Positions 48,308 to 59,985 of a stretch of DNA of 64,000 nucleotides are shown here, in pieces (the first letter of the stretch is position 1; each line of letters opens with the position of its first letter). This DNA is from Moringa oleifera. Lineage: Eukaryota > Streptophyta > Magnoliopsida > Brassicales > Moringaceae. The notes beneath the pieces are model-generated. The model worked only from the letters and a program-made list of their open reading frames with translations, was not told where the DNA came from and ran no database searches. A program made the position numbers and the translations under genes. The stretch spans positions 9,367,001 to 9,431,000 of the forward strand of contig JAJFZO010000049.1 in the NCBI GenBank assembly GCA_021397835.1, given 5' to 3'.

Positions 48308-51103
48308 CTGATGAATTCTGAAAGCAAATCTTACACCTTGAAGCAGCATATAATCCATGGAAGGATCTTTCTCTGTTGTGGCCTTCGATTGAAGTTCAAT
48401 AGCTACCCTCTTCATGTACTTCTTTGCCAATTTGACTGAACCAAACTTAATCTGCAGCATACAGTGGTCAAGTCTTACACCAAGTTAAAACAAACATTCT
48501 CTAGGAGTGTTGGAGGCTACCTAGAAAAATAAAAGAAAAATAAAACAATGAGTAACCTCAAGAATTTGTATCTTGGCACTAGAGAGCAGATAAAGCTAAG
48601 CAATAAATGGTAAGTTGACAAATTGACTTATGAGTTTCTTCTATGCACATCTGGAGAGATCAATCACTTCCTAGAGAAACCAAGTATTGTTGAATTGCTT
48701 CAGATAACATCTAAGGCTTGATTAAAGCTGGAGGCAGTTGTAGTTTGTTTATGAATTAACATGTCTTTCTTTTTCCTCTCCATCACTTTCTGAAACTTTC
48801 TAGCTTATTCTGATACCTTTTTATATAAGAACCTAGTGGAATCATGTATAGCAAAGAAAAAAATTATAATGTGCAGTTTCAATTTTTGAATTTCAACCTT
48901 AAATGGATAACAAGCTAAATGAAGCATCCTCTGCACAGCCAAGTCAGTGTTTCTTCATGGGAGAAATGACTCAAACAAACACAAATATGATGTAGAGTTA
49001 TTTCATCTTCTGAAAGTGTAGCAATAATTCCCATGCTCATGCTTTAAAATTTCATTCCAAGAAATTAGAAAGCATCATCTCACCTTGCTAATGATCCCAA
49101 TGTCAAGCATCCAATCTGTGGGAAATTGAAATTCCGTGCAGTTGTGCATCAAGGAGTCTCTAGTTCTGAAAAGGTTGTAGACAGTACATTCCATCCTATC
49201 AATGCAAATAAAACTTTTATGCAGTTGCAACTTGGGAAGATTGGTTTTCAGAGATTGCAAAGGGAAAAAAGGGAAAAAGCAATGTTACGATAGTATTAGG
49301 TTCTTACTTCTCAGATAAAGCAATAAGTCCAATATCACAAGGCATTCTTGGGTCATCCTTGTAGTAAGAAACCTCATATTCCAATTTCTTTATATCTCTG
49401 TATCCGAATGCTGCTTCTCTCAAAGTGTCTGCCTTCTTCTCTGGCCAATCAAAGTGCTTTAACACTGCCCTTTCATCCACCTTCACACGGATTCAACCAA
49501 AATGAGGACCACAAGAAAACTGCAGTGATTTTCACAAAATAATACAGTCATCTCTAGAAACCTCAAGCAAGCATGAAGCTCAAATTTTTAGATGTCATTA
49601 GACCATGTTGACATATTTGGCATGCCAACTTCTAAACAAATGTACTACAGCAATCAGTTTAATTGTCTTCAGGACATCTGCAAACAAATATACAACTTAC
49701 CAGAAAGCAAAGTTCATCATCAAGCCACTTCATAAATTCCACAACATCTTCAATGTTCTGATAAACTGTGTTGTTGACCTCTCTTATTAGTGAGTTCACA
49801 AATTTCTCTTGAGTTTCAACATCAGCCTTTATCTACACAAAAAGATACAGATTAAAAACAATGAGGATCCGAAGTGACTGTAAATTTTGAATGTGTAAAA
49901 TCTAAATAAAGAGCAATTCAAATAGAAACTTTTTCCATGCTTAATTTGGCAAGGAAGAAGAGAAGCAGCCTCTTTAATCCTAGCATGCTATAAAATATAA
50001 AAAATTCTTCTTGGCCTGTCTTCTCTTGGTAAAGAGACAAAGCCTGGATGTCATACACAGCCTGAGAAATGCAATCATATATCTAAAACAAAATGTGCTC
50101 CATATAAGTAAGCTTCATATTGTCAAAGGAAGGGGAAACTGGCAAACACTTACTGCAAGAAAATGTGATGATCAATTCTCTATTTCACCAATCATGCTGC
50201 TACGAACATTTGTAACATCTGGAGCATCACAGATTCCTCCACTTGAAGAGTCCTTTCTGGAATCCATCTTCATGAGTGAATGATAAAACTCAACTACTTG
50301 TGGGGCTCGTTGCACCATTCCTGTGCTACTCTTCGACGAGAACTTCGAAGGAGGAGGAGGGGGAGGTGGTGGATGTGGAGGTGGTGGTGGTGAAGGACTT
50401 TGTCTCGAACCTTCCTCTTTAGTCCAGTGGAAATAGAACATGAAGGCCTTGGAGGAGGATTTGGAATTCGCAGAGCTCTTCTTTCAACAGCTAAACAAGT
50501 TATTTTATTAATTTCTTGGCAGTTTCCAAAGAATTGAGGTCTTTCAACTGCACCCATGTCATATCTTTGGGAAGCTGTTGTCTCTGCTTCCTTCTCTATT
50601 TCGTTTGCACTCATAAAGCCATCGGATTGCCTTCTCTTATTCGGCACCCATTCATAAAGGCAGCATTTCGATCTACTTATGGAGTGTCTTCGCCTAGGAC
50701 TTCCATCATCCTCCAAGTGATCCCAGTTTTTATCTAACAGGTTTCCTGAACATTCGTCATTGGAAAAATCTTCACTAGTAATAGGCCATTTCTTCAACTT
50801 TTTAATCAGCTTTAGTCTATTTGCACTACTGCATTCTAAGCCTTCATCTCTGTAATAAGGCAGTGATCGAAGAGGTTCACCATTTTTCTCGACTGAATTA
50901 GGACTTGAAGCCTTCTCAGAATTAAGGGTCGAACATGAATTGCGTAGCTCATCACGCAGACAAGAATTGACCCACCTAAGATATGCAAGCTCCTCAACCT
51001 CATTCAACTGGCTCATTTGTAGACCTTCAACTTGTTTGCACAGATCTTCATTTGTGTGTCTTAGCTTAGATGCCTCAGCTTTAATCAGTGCAACAATATC
51101 GCT
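48308..51103 (-). pseudogene. CHUP1-like (actin/chloroplast-positioning) protein gene, broken, last exon missing
   Basis: Exons in minus order: 50173-51103, 49701-49832, 49308-49480, 49084-49195 and 48308-48451, all with AG/GT borders and compatible phases in the last four. The first contains EASKLRHTNEDLCKQVEGLQ, EVEELAYLRWVNSCLRDELR, a proline-rich run and GMVQRAPQVVEFYHSLMK. Later exons carry QNIEDVVEFMKWLDDELCF, ERAVLKHFDWPEKKADTLRE, DSLMHNCTEF and KFGSVKLAKKYMKRVA, the conserved C-terminal CHUP1 core. Lesions: a one-base loss in the CTAAAG run (50418-50420), a TGA at 50172-50174 where the family has arginine (EIEN-stop-SSH), and a short in-frame deletion before IALSEK. The final family exon (FAGGFDAE.. 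type) is not found before the array begins. In intact relatives the protein links chloroplasts or membranes to actin. A possible first exon with ATG at 51773 (MKASFSWEILS, donor at 51739) is out of phase. Confidence 0.88.
50340..50402 (-). repeat. Polyproline-coding run in the CHUP1-like exon
   Basis: CCACCACCT-type codons encode a stretch of mostly prolines (PSPPPPPHPPPPPPPP). In CHUP1 relatives the proline-rich segment binds profilin. It lies just 3' of the frameshift. Confidence 0.7.
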
Positions 51104-51359
51104 CTGATAAAAGCCCAGTAGACATCACAAATGAGGAAACAGGGGAAGAGAAACCCAAGTAAATGAAAACTTTAACTTCGTTGAAGAAAAGAAAAGAAAT
51201 ATATAACTCAATGAAGATGGAAAAGAAAATTCTGGTTCTAATGGCTGATAATAGAGATGAAATTGAAACAATGATGGAAAACAGACTTTTGTAGGATTCA
51301 TAATTGTCAATTACACAACGAGATAACAATCATTATGTCCTTTCGGTGACCACCATTAT

Positions 51360-51735
51360 CCTTAAAACCATCCCTGGCTCCATTCTATAGCCAAAATCAG
51401 AAGTTTCTAATCAATCACAACCAAATTCAATTTCTTAAGCAATCAAATTAAGAAACCAAATTTTGAGATAACAGCATTCAAATCCTCTGTATATAGCACA
51501 TTATCCTTAAAACCTTGTAACCAGTAATCAAAAGTTTTTAATCAAGCACAATCAAATTCAATTACTTAAGCAACCAAATTCTGAGATCATAACATTCAAA
51601 TCCTCTCTATATAGCACGTTATCCGTAAAACCTTCCCTGCTCCATTCTCTAACCAGTAATCAAAATTTTCTAATGAAGCACAATCAAATTCTAACATAAC
51701 AACATTCAAATCCTCTCCATATAGCATAGAAGAAC
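51360..51735. repeat. ~119-bp tandem repeat upstream of the CHUP1-like exon, 3 copies
   Basis: ATTCAAATCCTCT recurs at 51476, 51594 and 51714 (spacings 118 and 120), with shared flanks (AACCAGTAATCAAAA, AGCACAATCAAATTC, TATATAGCA). If the ATG at 51773 is a real first exon, this lies in intron 1. Confidence 0.8.
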
Positions 51736-51774
51736 ATACCAGACAAAATCTCCCAACTAAACGACGCCTTCATG

Positions 51775-52430
51775 GTCAACTAGCCAAATCGCGCAGCCCA
51801 TTCTCAAAGACTAACAAATTAATTTGAGTTATAATCGTCAAATTTCTCCAAAATTTCTACCTGTGATTTTTCCTCTCAAAATTTCTCTCCAAATTTCTGC
51901 TCTCTAACGCATCTCTCATTTCTCTTCCAATCTACGCAATTTACAGTATGAGCACGCAACGGTCATATTACCGTTATAAGCATTAAATTTTGAAAATCAA
52001 CATAACAGCATTGGTCCAGTGTTGAGCATTTGCCGTTCGTAAGAAAACACTCCTGCGAGTGCGCGTGCACCTGACCTTTCCCCACCGGTTCGGGTCGAGT
52101 ATCCTTCAAGCCATGCCATCTTCCCTGCATAGAAACGGCCTGGCGTTCGCTAAACAGAGGGGGAAGAGAGAGTCTTCTATGCAGACTAATCTCTCTCCAC
52201 TCGTGACTGCGACGAAAAGAGAGAAACATCCCCGTATCAAGCACGACAATAGGCATGGATACATGGGCTTTCTAATTCAGGGAGAAGTTCAAGGTTGCTT
52301 TTGCGTGCATTTTGCGTGCATGAAGTTCAAGGAGGAAGGCTACTGTAGTCATACTGTGTATGTGCGCAGCTCATGTAGCCAAATTACTATCCTCTGTGGT
52401 TCACCTTACTGAAGACACTGGTTTAACCCA
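51775..52430. other. Probable 5' flank of the CHUP1-like pseudogene
   Basis: Base composition rises to moderately GC between about 52000 and 52420. Open frames exist on both strands (52059-52412 + and 51963-52256 -) without recognisable domains. It may be promoter or leader sequence. Confidence 0.35.
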
Positions 52431-53291
52431 ATAGTTTCACGCCAAGTGTTGAAGTTTTTTATATCCTTGCATTTTAATACAGTAGAAAAAGAAAATGTGT
52501 AATGGTAAGGTTTTCTAACATGTGGAGTTGGTGGAATATAAATCTTGAGAATTCTGAGCTTAAACGGGGAGATATGTATGATATATGTTATAATTTAGTG
52601 TATAAAATATGTACATATTTATGTATGTATATACATGTATTTTTATATGTCTGAGCATGTAAGCACTAGCATGCATACTTTATTAACAATTGTATAAAGC
52701 AAAATGAAAACATTCATTTTAATTTGAAAATATTAATTCCAAAAGATTATTAAAAAATGATGATTTATTTTTACTTGAATATAATCAAAGATATGAGTTC
52801 TTCCGAACAATAGATCCATAGTTTTGGATTCAATATCTCAGATAAATAATATATTTATGATATCAAAATTGATTTAATTTATTTTATAAACTTGATAAAA
52901 ATAATAAAATAATAATCAAAAAATATGTAAAGATATATATTTTTTATTTTAATATATATTTATTTTTATTTTGATAAAAAATTTTCTTATTGAATGATAA
53001 CTTATAAACTCCTCAAATGTTTGAAGTGAACTATATAATAATTACATAGAGAATATGAATTTTATTAGCATACCATGGCAAACCATATTTTCTATAAAAA
53101 GATAAGAGTAAAAAGTTAAAAATATTCAATGAAATTAATATATATATGTAAGAAAAAAATTTAAAAAATTAAAGTAATTAAAAGAAAATAGAAAAAATCA
53201 GTAAAAAATCCACCAAAAATAAAAAACAATAAATTAATTAAAACAAAAAAATAGATTTTTTGAAAAAGAAAATAGTAAAAAAAGTAATAGC

Positions 53292-53322
<31 letters not shown>

Positions 53323-55915
53323 AAAAGAATTTAAATGTATAATTTAGAGGAACACATATCCTTGGAGGCAATAGAAAAAGATAAGGAAAAAAATAATATA
53401 AAATTATTTTCCTGGTAATTATAAAGATATTATCCAAATTTTGTTCAAAACAAATGCAAAAAACCTCAAAACATCCAAAATACAAAAAATACAAAACACA
53501 AAAGAAAAGAACAAAAATTCAGAAAAAATCAAAAAATAAAAATCATAAGACACTTTTCATAAACAAAAAAATAAAAGAAAGAAAATAAAAAATATAAGAA
53601 AACTAAAAAAATCCAAGAAAAATAAGGTTATTAGAAGAGAATAGAGAAAGAAATTAAAAATGCACAATAAAATTCTAATATATATATGCAAGAAAAAAAG
53701 AGTTAAAAAAATTCAATAAAAGTCGTGACAATCCATATAAAAAAAGGTAATAGTTAAAAAAAAACAAAACAAAACAAAACTCTTTGCAAAACAAGAAAAT
53801 AGATTTTATTGAAAACAAATAGTAAAAAATAAAATAAAATAAAATATGAAAACAAGGGAAAATAGGTATCAAGAAAAATTATAAAAAATAAAAATATAAT
53901 ATAATATAATAAAAAACTAATAAATTAAAATAAAATCCAAAAAGTAAAGAAATTTAAAAAATTAATAAAGTAAAAGATTAAAAAACTTAAAAAATGACAA
54001 ACAACAAAAAATAATGTGAAATAATCTAAAACAATTCAAGAGTCACTAGAAATTTCATAGAAAAACTTTAAAAAATAATTTTGATTTGCATTGATCTTTT
54101 AAAGAAAAATATAATAAAAATATATCAATGAAACACTAAACAGATAAAAATACAATAAAAATAAAAAAGTTTAAAAGAAATAAATAAAAATATGTGAAAA
54201 AATAAAGTAAAATTCAAAAAATAAAACGAATTAAAAAATAAAAATAACAAAAAACTAAAAACTAAATAAACTAAAAAAATTGAAACTACTTAATGAGGTC
54301 TAATATTTGTTATTTTGCTGAATTAAAGCAGTCAAAAGTACAATCATAAAAATTATTTAGAATCAAAGAAAAAAATGAGATTACTTAAAATTGTTTTTTG
54401 GTAATCATAAAGATATTATCTAAATTTTATTCATAAAAAAATGCAAAAAAACTCAAAAAATCTAAAAAAATACTAAAAATAAAAACACACAAAAAATATA
54501 ACAAAAATACAAAAGATCATAAAATTATTTTGAAAAATAAAAGAAAGTAAAATAAAAGCAAATAAAAAATCTAAAAATAAAATAAACTAAAAATTTAAGA
54601 AAAATAAAATTACTAAAAGAAAATAAAAAATAAATTAAAAATACCTAATAAAATAAATATATATATATATATGAAAAAAAATTTTAAAAAACCTAAAAAA
54701 CTAAAACAAAAGAAGAAAAAAGAGTAAAAAATTCAAAAAAAAAAAAAAGCAAGACAAGCATATGAAAAAAAAAAAAGATCATACATAAAATAGTTTATTG
54801 GGAATACAAGTGAATTTTTTAGAAGTTAGGATAGATCAAACTCATAGAATGAGCCACTTACAACTCTTTACTAATGTCATGTCAAGAGCTTATATCATGA
54901 AGTAAAAGTAAAAAATAGAAAAAAAAACTTTAAAAATAACCACTAAAGTTAAGTCATAATAAGTCAAAGTTTGAAAAAAATATAAACAATATGAAGATAA
55001 ATTTTTTTATATAATTAAACATAAATAAATTTTTGTTAATTTTAATTTTGGAAAAAAATAATACATGCAGTATTAATAAAATATTCTAAGTAACATGTAT
55101 TTGGAATAATGTTTTCATTTTTATTTATAAAACTTCTTTCAAGATTTTTGATTCATTAAATAAATTTAAACTATTAATATATTGTAGCATATCTTACTTA
55201 AATTTTTTCAAGATTATAAAAATATTTTTTAAAAATTATTATCACTAAAAGTTAATAATTTTCTAAATTATACAAAAATATATATACAAAATTAAAATAT
55301 ATTTTAAAAATTTTAATAATAATCTTCATCATAAAAAATTATTATACAATAAATTTAAAATAATTATGTAAATAGAAAATATAAATAAATTTTAATTGAA
55401 AATAATGAATAATTAAAAGAATGTTTTTCTAACATTATCTTGCCATTAATTGTAAAAATTTTATAAAAAATATTAGAAATCAATAAAAATATTAGATTTT
55501 AAATGATAAAAAATTAAAATATTATTAGACTTAAATGAAAATTTAAAAAATATAAAATTTTGTTTTTACCATAAATTTAAAATAAGTTAGAAAATTAAAT
55601 TTATAAAAAATATTTATCTATTTAAAAGTGGGGCTTTCGGTATTGCTTTGGTGTCCTTACCTAAGAACTGGCCTTGCTAAACGTTTTCTCTTTTTTCCTC
55701 TTTCCTGTTCAGCATCATTTGCAAATCAATTGTTTTTTTAATTGATATATTTTTATGTGACGATGAAAAACTAGCCATTCAAATTACTCTATAAAAAAGT
55801 GCAAAAGAAATAAACTTTTTTTTTTATGTCATAATATAAAAAATTATCTTTCCATTATTTTTCAAAAAAATTAAAACTACTTCACTTTTTTATTTTAGAA
55901 AAACTTTTGATGGTT
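52430..55915. other. AT-rich intergenic DNA with A-rich degenerate repeats
   Basis: No gene is visible. 53080-54780 is dominated by AAAATAAA-type sequence. The landmark TGGTAAT.ATAAAGATATTAT recurs at about 53414 and 54399 (spacing ~985), and ATATATATATG.A(A)GAAAAAAA recurs at about 53140, 53680 and 54660. This suggests an old imperfect duplication. A (TA)n tract lies at 53292-53319. Confidence 0.5.
53292..53319. repeat. (TA)n microsatellite
   Basis: About 14 uninterrupted TA units. Confidence 0.9.
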
Positions 55916-55919
55916 TATA

Positions 55920-56416
55920 AATTATATATATAAGTGAATAAACCAATTTTTTTTCCTTTTCTCTATGCCTCAATCAAATATTAGATTACTAATGCTTAAC
56001 TCATGGCACAACTCATATTTATGTCTGTTTAATTTTAAATTATATTTTTAAATAAATAAAAAATGCAAAAATTAGATTAAATTTCATCATTATTTAAATG
56101 TAAATTTGTAAATTATTCTTGTAACTAATTTGATGAACATAAATATAAATTAATATTACTATTTATATTTTTTAATTTATTAAAAGGAATCATATTTATT
56201 TTGCATTAGTGTTATTTATAAATTTTTATGCTTATTGTTTCATTCTTAGGTTTTTTTCTTGTTGCATTTAATTGATGAATCTCTTGTTTATTTTGATTGA
56301 TAAAGTTACATAATGCATTAAGCTATAATATAAACAATATAATATAATTGTTTTTCTTAATAAAATTTTACTTTATTTTTTTAAAAATATTAATAAAAAA
56401 TAAAAAATATTTTTAC

Positions 56417-56453
<37 letters not shown>

Positions 56454-56945
56454 GTAAACCATTTTTTTCCTTTTTTCTATGCCTCAATCAAATATTAGAT
56501 TATTAATGATTAACTCATGGCATAATTTGAATTTTATGTTTCTTTAATTTTAGATTATATTTTTGAAAAAATAAAAAATAATGTAAAAATTATATTAAGT
56601 CCATTATTATTTAAATATAAATTTAAAAATTCTTGTAACTATTTGATGAACATAAATATATATTATATTACTTTTTATAATTTTATAATTTTATTTATTA
56701 AAAATATATCACATTTTTTTTGCATTAATGTTATTTATAAATTTTTATGTTTATTTTTTTTTCATCTTTAAGATTTTTTTATTTGGCATTTAATTGATGA
56801 ATGTTTTGTTTATTTTTGATTGATGAAGTTATATAATGAATTAAGTTATAATGTAAATAATATAATATAATTATTTTTCTTAATAAAATCTAACTTTATT
56901 TTTAAAAATATATAAAATTTATTTTTATATTATAATTAATATAAC
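55920..56945. repeat. ~514-bp AT-rich tandem duplication
   Basis: CTATGCCTCAATCAAATATT occurs at 55963 and 56477. Both copies continue in parallel through TTTTTGCATTA.TGTTAT, TTTAATTGATGAAT and TTTTCTTAATAAAAT. Each is preceded by a TA-rich run; the second run, (TA)n at 56421-56451, sits at the junction. Confidence 0.85.
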
Positions 56946-59900
56946 ACAACATTTAATGAAAAGGAGATAAAAATATTTCGAGCTTCTCAATGTAGCATGA
57001 AGATGTTCATTTAACTATATGTAGTATGTGATGATTGGGATTAGAAGAGAAAATGAATGTGTTTTAAGCAAAGAAAATAAAATTTTAAGAGATGAAAGTT
57101 TCATGTGTTTGTCGCATTTATAATTATGTTTATTTAACTAAAATAAATGATTTTGATTTAAAGTTAACTATTTTTTGATAAAAAATTTTCTCAATATTAT
57201 TTGAGTGTGATACCTTTTACTATTTATTTTTTAATTTCATTTTTAATATATTAAAATTTTTAATTATGTATCAAACTTCATACTATTGGAGTTTGGCCAC
57301 ATATTTGTCTCAATAATCTTAAACCAAGTGGAATGTGACAAAAATCAATAAAATCTACAAGATGATGATGTCTCTTTTGAACCCACCACCTACAATAAAA
57401 AAACTTCAACCAAGTTGAACAATAACTGTGATAGGAATTTTCAATGAAATCATATCTCACCACTTATTTGTTATAGAAGAATATAATTAGGTTACATATG
57501 ATATTAATATTAATTGGTAACTATAGCTTGATTGCCCTTATGGTCTAGATTCACATTATTCAATAAAAGTTAAAAAAGTTACCTATTTGGTGGGTATCAA
57601 AGGATTGATGGAGGCATAGTACCCATCATCACCCTACCAAAGTGCAGATGTACACATAAAACTTGTAACCAAGCAAAAGGTGTAAACTTGGTTCCATTTT
57701 CTTCTACAACCAGTCTTCTTTATAAAGAACAACAAATGTAATCTTTTCCCTGACTAATTTCATGTTGATACATTGATATTATGCTACTTGCCTCAAGTCA
57801 TTAGAAGTAATGAAGATAGAAAAAATCAACAGTAAGAACACCCAACTCAAGCACTAGAGAAGAAAGTATTATAACTTGTCGAATTCATTAAAAAATGTCT
57901 ACATGAAACAATTTGAGCAATGTTGCCTATTCGTTAAGACACAATTGACAAGCATATTCAGTTAAGGAAGTTTCATAATAAGTTGGATTTATTCTCACAT
58001 TACCAACTTAAAAATCATCAAAAATCACATCACTAGTTGAAATCCATGCTTCTATCAGTCTACGTAGCATTTCGACCTACCCCAATAAACAAATTCATAC
58101 TTGAGGGAGTTAGATAATAACACGTAAACATACCACTCTTTAGCTTTATCTGTTTTCCTTGAATATGACAAAATTGTTTATGTTTGAGCATGTTTATCGC
58201 CTCTAAAAAAATAAGATTAAAAATCCTTCTCAATCACTTTGCTCATAGCACATTTTTATAGTCATTACATCACCAATATCATGCCCTCACTCAGATTTTG
58301 ACTAGATCTTTATTGCATTCTTGCTTTATAATATATTCAATGACTATTTTCTTTTTAAAACTTAAAGAAATTGTTTCTATTTGAGGATGTTCACTATCTC
58401 CATGAAAGCTATGTTTCAATATGAAAAATAAGGTCTAAAAATCCTTTTCAGCCATTTTACTCATAGTATTTATGGTCATTAAATCACTAGTATCATGCCT
58501 TCATTCAGACTTTGACTAAGACAATTTGAAATTCAAATCCAAGAGTGGTTTTAATTTGTCTTGAATTTTGGCTTTATTGATTGAAAATCCATATATATAT
58601 TTTTTTCAATATCAATAGAAGGGAAGATTTTCATCTAGTTTGTATCGTTTTAGTGGCATGGATGAGTAATAAGGCGGGGGGTCGCAAATCTTTTTTCCCC
58701 AATTCAAATCTAGGTGTCATTTGATGAATAAAAGACTTCAAATCCCTTATTCAAGCAGAAGAGATGCCCTACAAGTAGACATGGCACGTGACAGCAAAGG
58801 AAGTTTTGGATATAACTCGAGTAGACAGAAAAACAGTGCATTATATTTCACTTAGAAAATTCATCCAAAATTAAACCACAAGCATTATAAAAAAATCATC
58901 CAGAATTAAACAGTTTACATGTTAGAAAAATAAAATAATGTGGGAATTACATTATATCCATGGAAGTAGTTTTGGTCAAGGTTATTACTGGATAACTTTT
59001 TCATTGGCTTCTTACCTCTAAGTTCATGTTATCTAAACAAATTTATCCATACCCTTTTTCCTAGGTCTTAATTCTATTTTCTTTGCATCATCTAAGTTAG
59101 TATTTCAAAGAATTTCAATCCTTTCTTCTCTCAATATTTTTTTTATCACAAATACAAAAAGCAAAACTTTGAACAGATAATTCAAGTAATAATCAATTTG
59201 CATGGCAATGACTGGTACTTAAATCAACTAATTACGAAGCATTTTCCACAACACAATATAATGAGCACTATTATGCTATTGATGACTTTAATCAATAAAA
59301 TAAAGGAACATTGAATCACAAACAATCTAGTACTTGGTGCTTGGTTAGCCTTCTTTTGATAGTCAAGTGGCAAGTGTTTCTTACTCTTCTATGCCTCCCT
59401 CAATGTAGTCTTCTTCTTATTTTTATGTGAAATCACAATCAAGACCTATTCAATTGATAGTCTTATCAGAAGTCTTATGAAATAGATATTAAACATAAAA
59501 ACACCCGTCATTGCTATAGTGGTTTCACATTCATGAATAACCTCAAAATTACAAACCCATAATGTAAATTTAAAGGAAACATAAATTGAAATAATTAACA
59601 CTCACTAAACAAGAAAGTTAGGAAATTTGTAACCAACCTAGACATAAAAAGATTAAAAAATCTTATTAATTCAATCTAAAGCCAAACAACTACAGTTCTA
59701 AAAAAATAAAAAATAAAAAAGCCAAAGATCTTCTGTTACTTTACATGAAAATGATAATAAATTAAAACATTTATGTGATTTCTTTATAAAAAAAAAAAAG
59801 AAAAACCATACCACATCAAAATTGATTATCTTTAAAGATAAAAGTTTCAAAAAGAAAAATATTAAAAATAAAAAAATTATGGTCCCACACAATTCATGGC

Positions 59901-59985
59901 GTAGTGCATCATTCATTAAATTTACATACATTCTTAGAAAGTCCTATATGAAATCATTTGTGAGAATATAGTATTATCACACTGT
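56945..59985. other. AT-rich DNA with a small duplicated block
   Basis: No gene was recognised. At 58165-58525 two related blocks occur (AATTGTTT.T.TTTGAG.ATG at about 58172 and 58369; ATCATGCC.TCA.TCAGA at about 58278 and 58492), about 200-214 bp apart. The minus-strand open frame 57278-57463 has no family I recognise. Confidence 0.45.

Larger units (their letters stand above)
30600..48310 (-). repeat. Chimeric AAA-ATPase / Ycf20-like tandem array
   Basis: A ~17.7-kb array of direct repeats whose coding relics all lie on the minus strand. In minus-sense order the full unit is: a 90-nt exon (EGL..SKSSCDSS type), an AAA P-loop exon, a spacer, an AAA Walker B exon (WFGDAEKLKRLF type), a CTACTG-type trinucleotide tract, an exon reading QLLCDQNENIAALHNREW, and the C-terminal Ycf20-like exon ending in DAFKLAS and a stop. 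The short form (Walker B, trinucleotide, LHNREW exon, Ycf20) repeats every ~0.9-1.2 kb. Ycf20 exon low ends fall at 31649, 33035, 36021, 37213, 38367, 39556, 42538, about 43610, 44507, 45534, 46653 and 47764. The long form occurs where spacing jumps to ~2.99 kb (33035-36021 and 39556-42538), which defines a ~6.5-kb higher-order repeat. Confidence 0.88.
33470..48310. repeat. CTACTG-type degenerate trinucleotide tracts, one per array unit
   Basis: Tracts of 100-260 bp rich in CTGCTACTGCTA/CTAAACTGCTACT words lie at about 33470-33715, 36465-36715, 37625-37855, 38810-39055, 39990-40215, 42960-43165, 43990-44180, 44900-45050, 45965-46135, 47055-47255 and 48190-48305. Each sits between the LHNREW exon and the next Walker B exon. 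They produce Leu/Tyr/Cys-rich plus-strand open frames that I do not regard as genes. Confidence 0.85.

Noticed and set aside
30600..48310. CRISPR-like or satellite interpretation of the regular repeats
   Set aside because: Units are ~1.1 kb, contain exon relics with splice sites and are in a plant nuclear context. There are no short direct repeats with unique spacers.
52059..52412. 117-codon plus-strand ORF
   Set aside because: No recognisable domain, overlaps an antisense frame, and lies in a moderately GC upstream region. Chance is the simpler explanation.
52900..54900. Apparent complex repeat structure in A-rich DNA as a mobile element
   Set aside because: No terminal repeats, duplications or coding sequence; low complexity explains most similarity.
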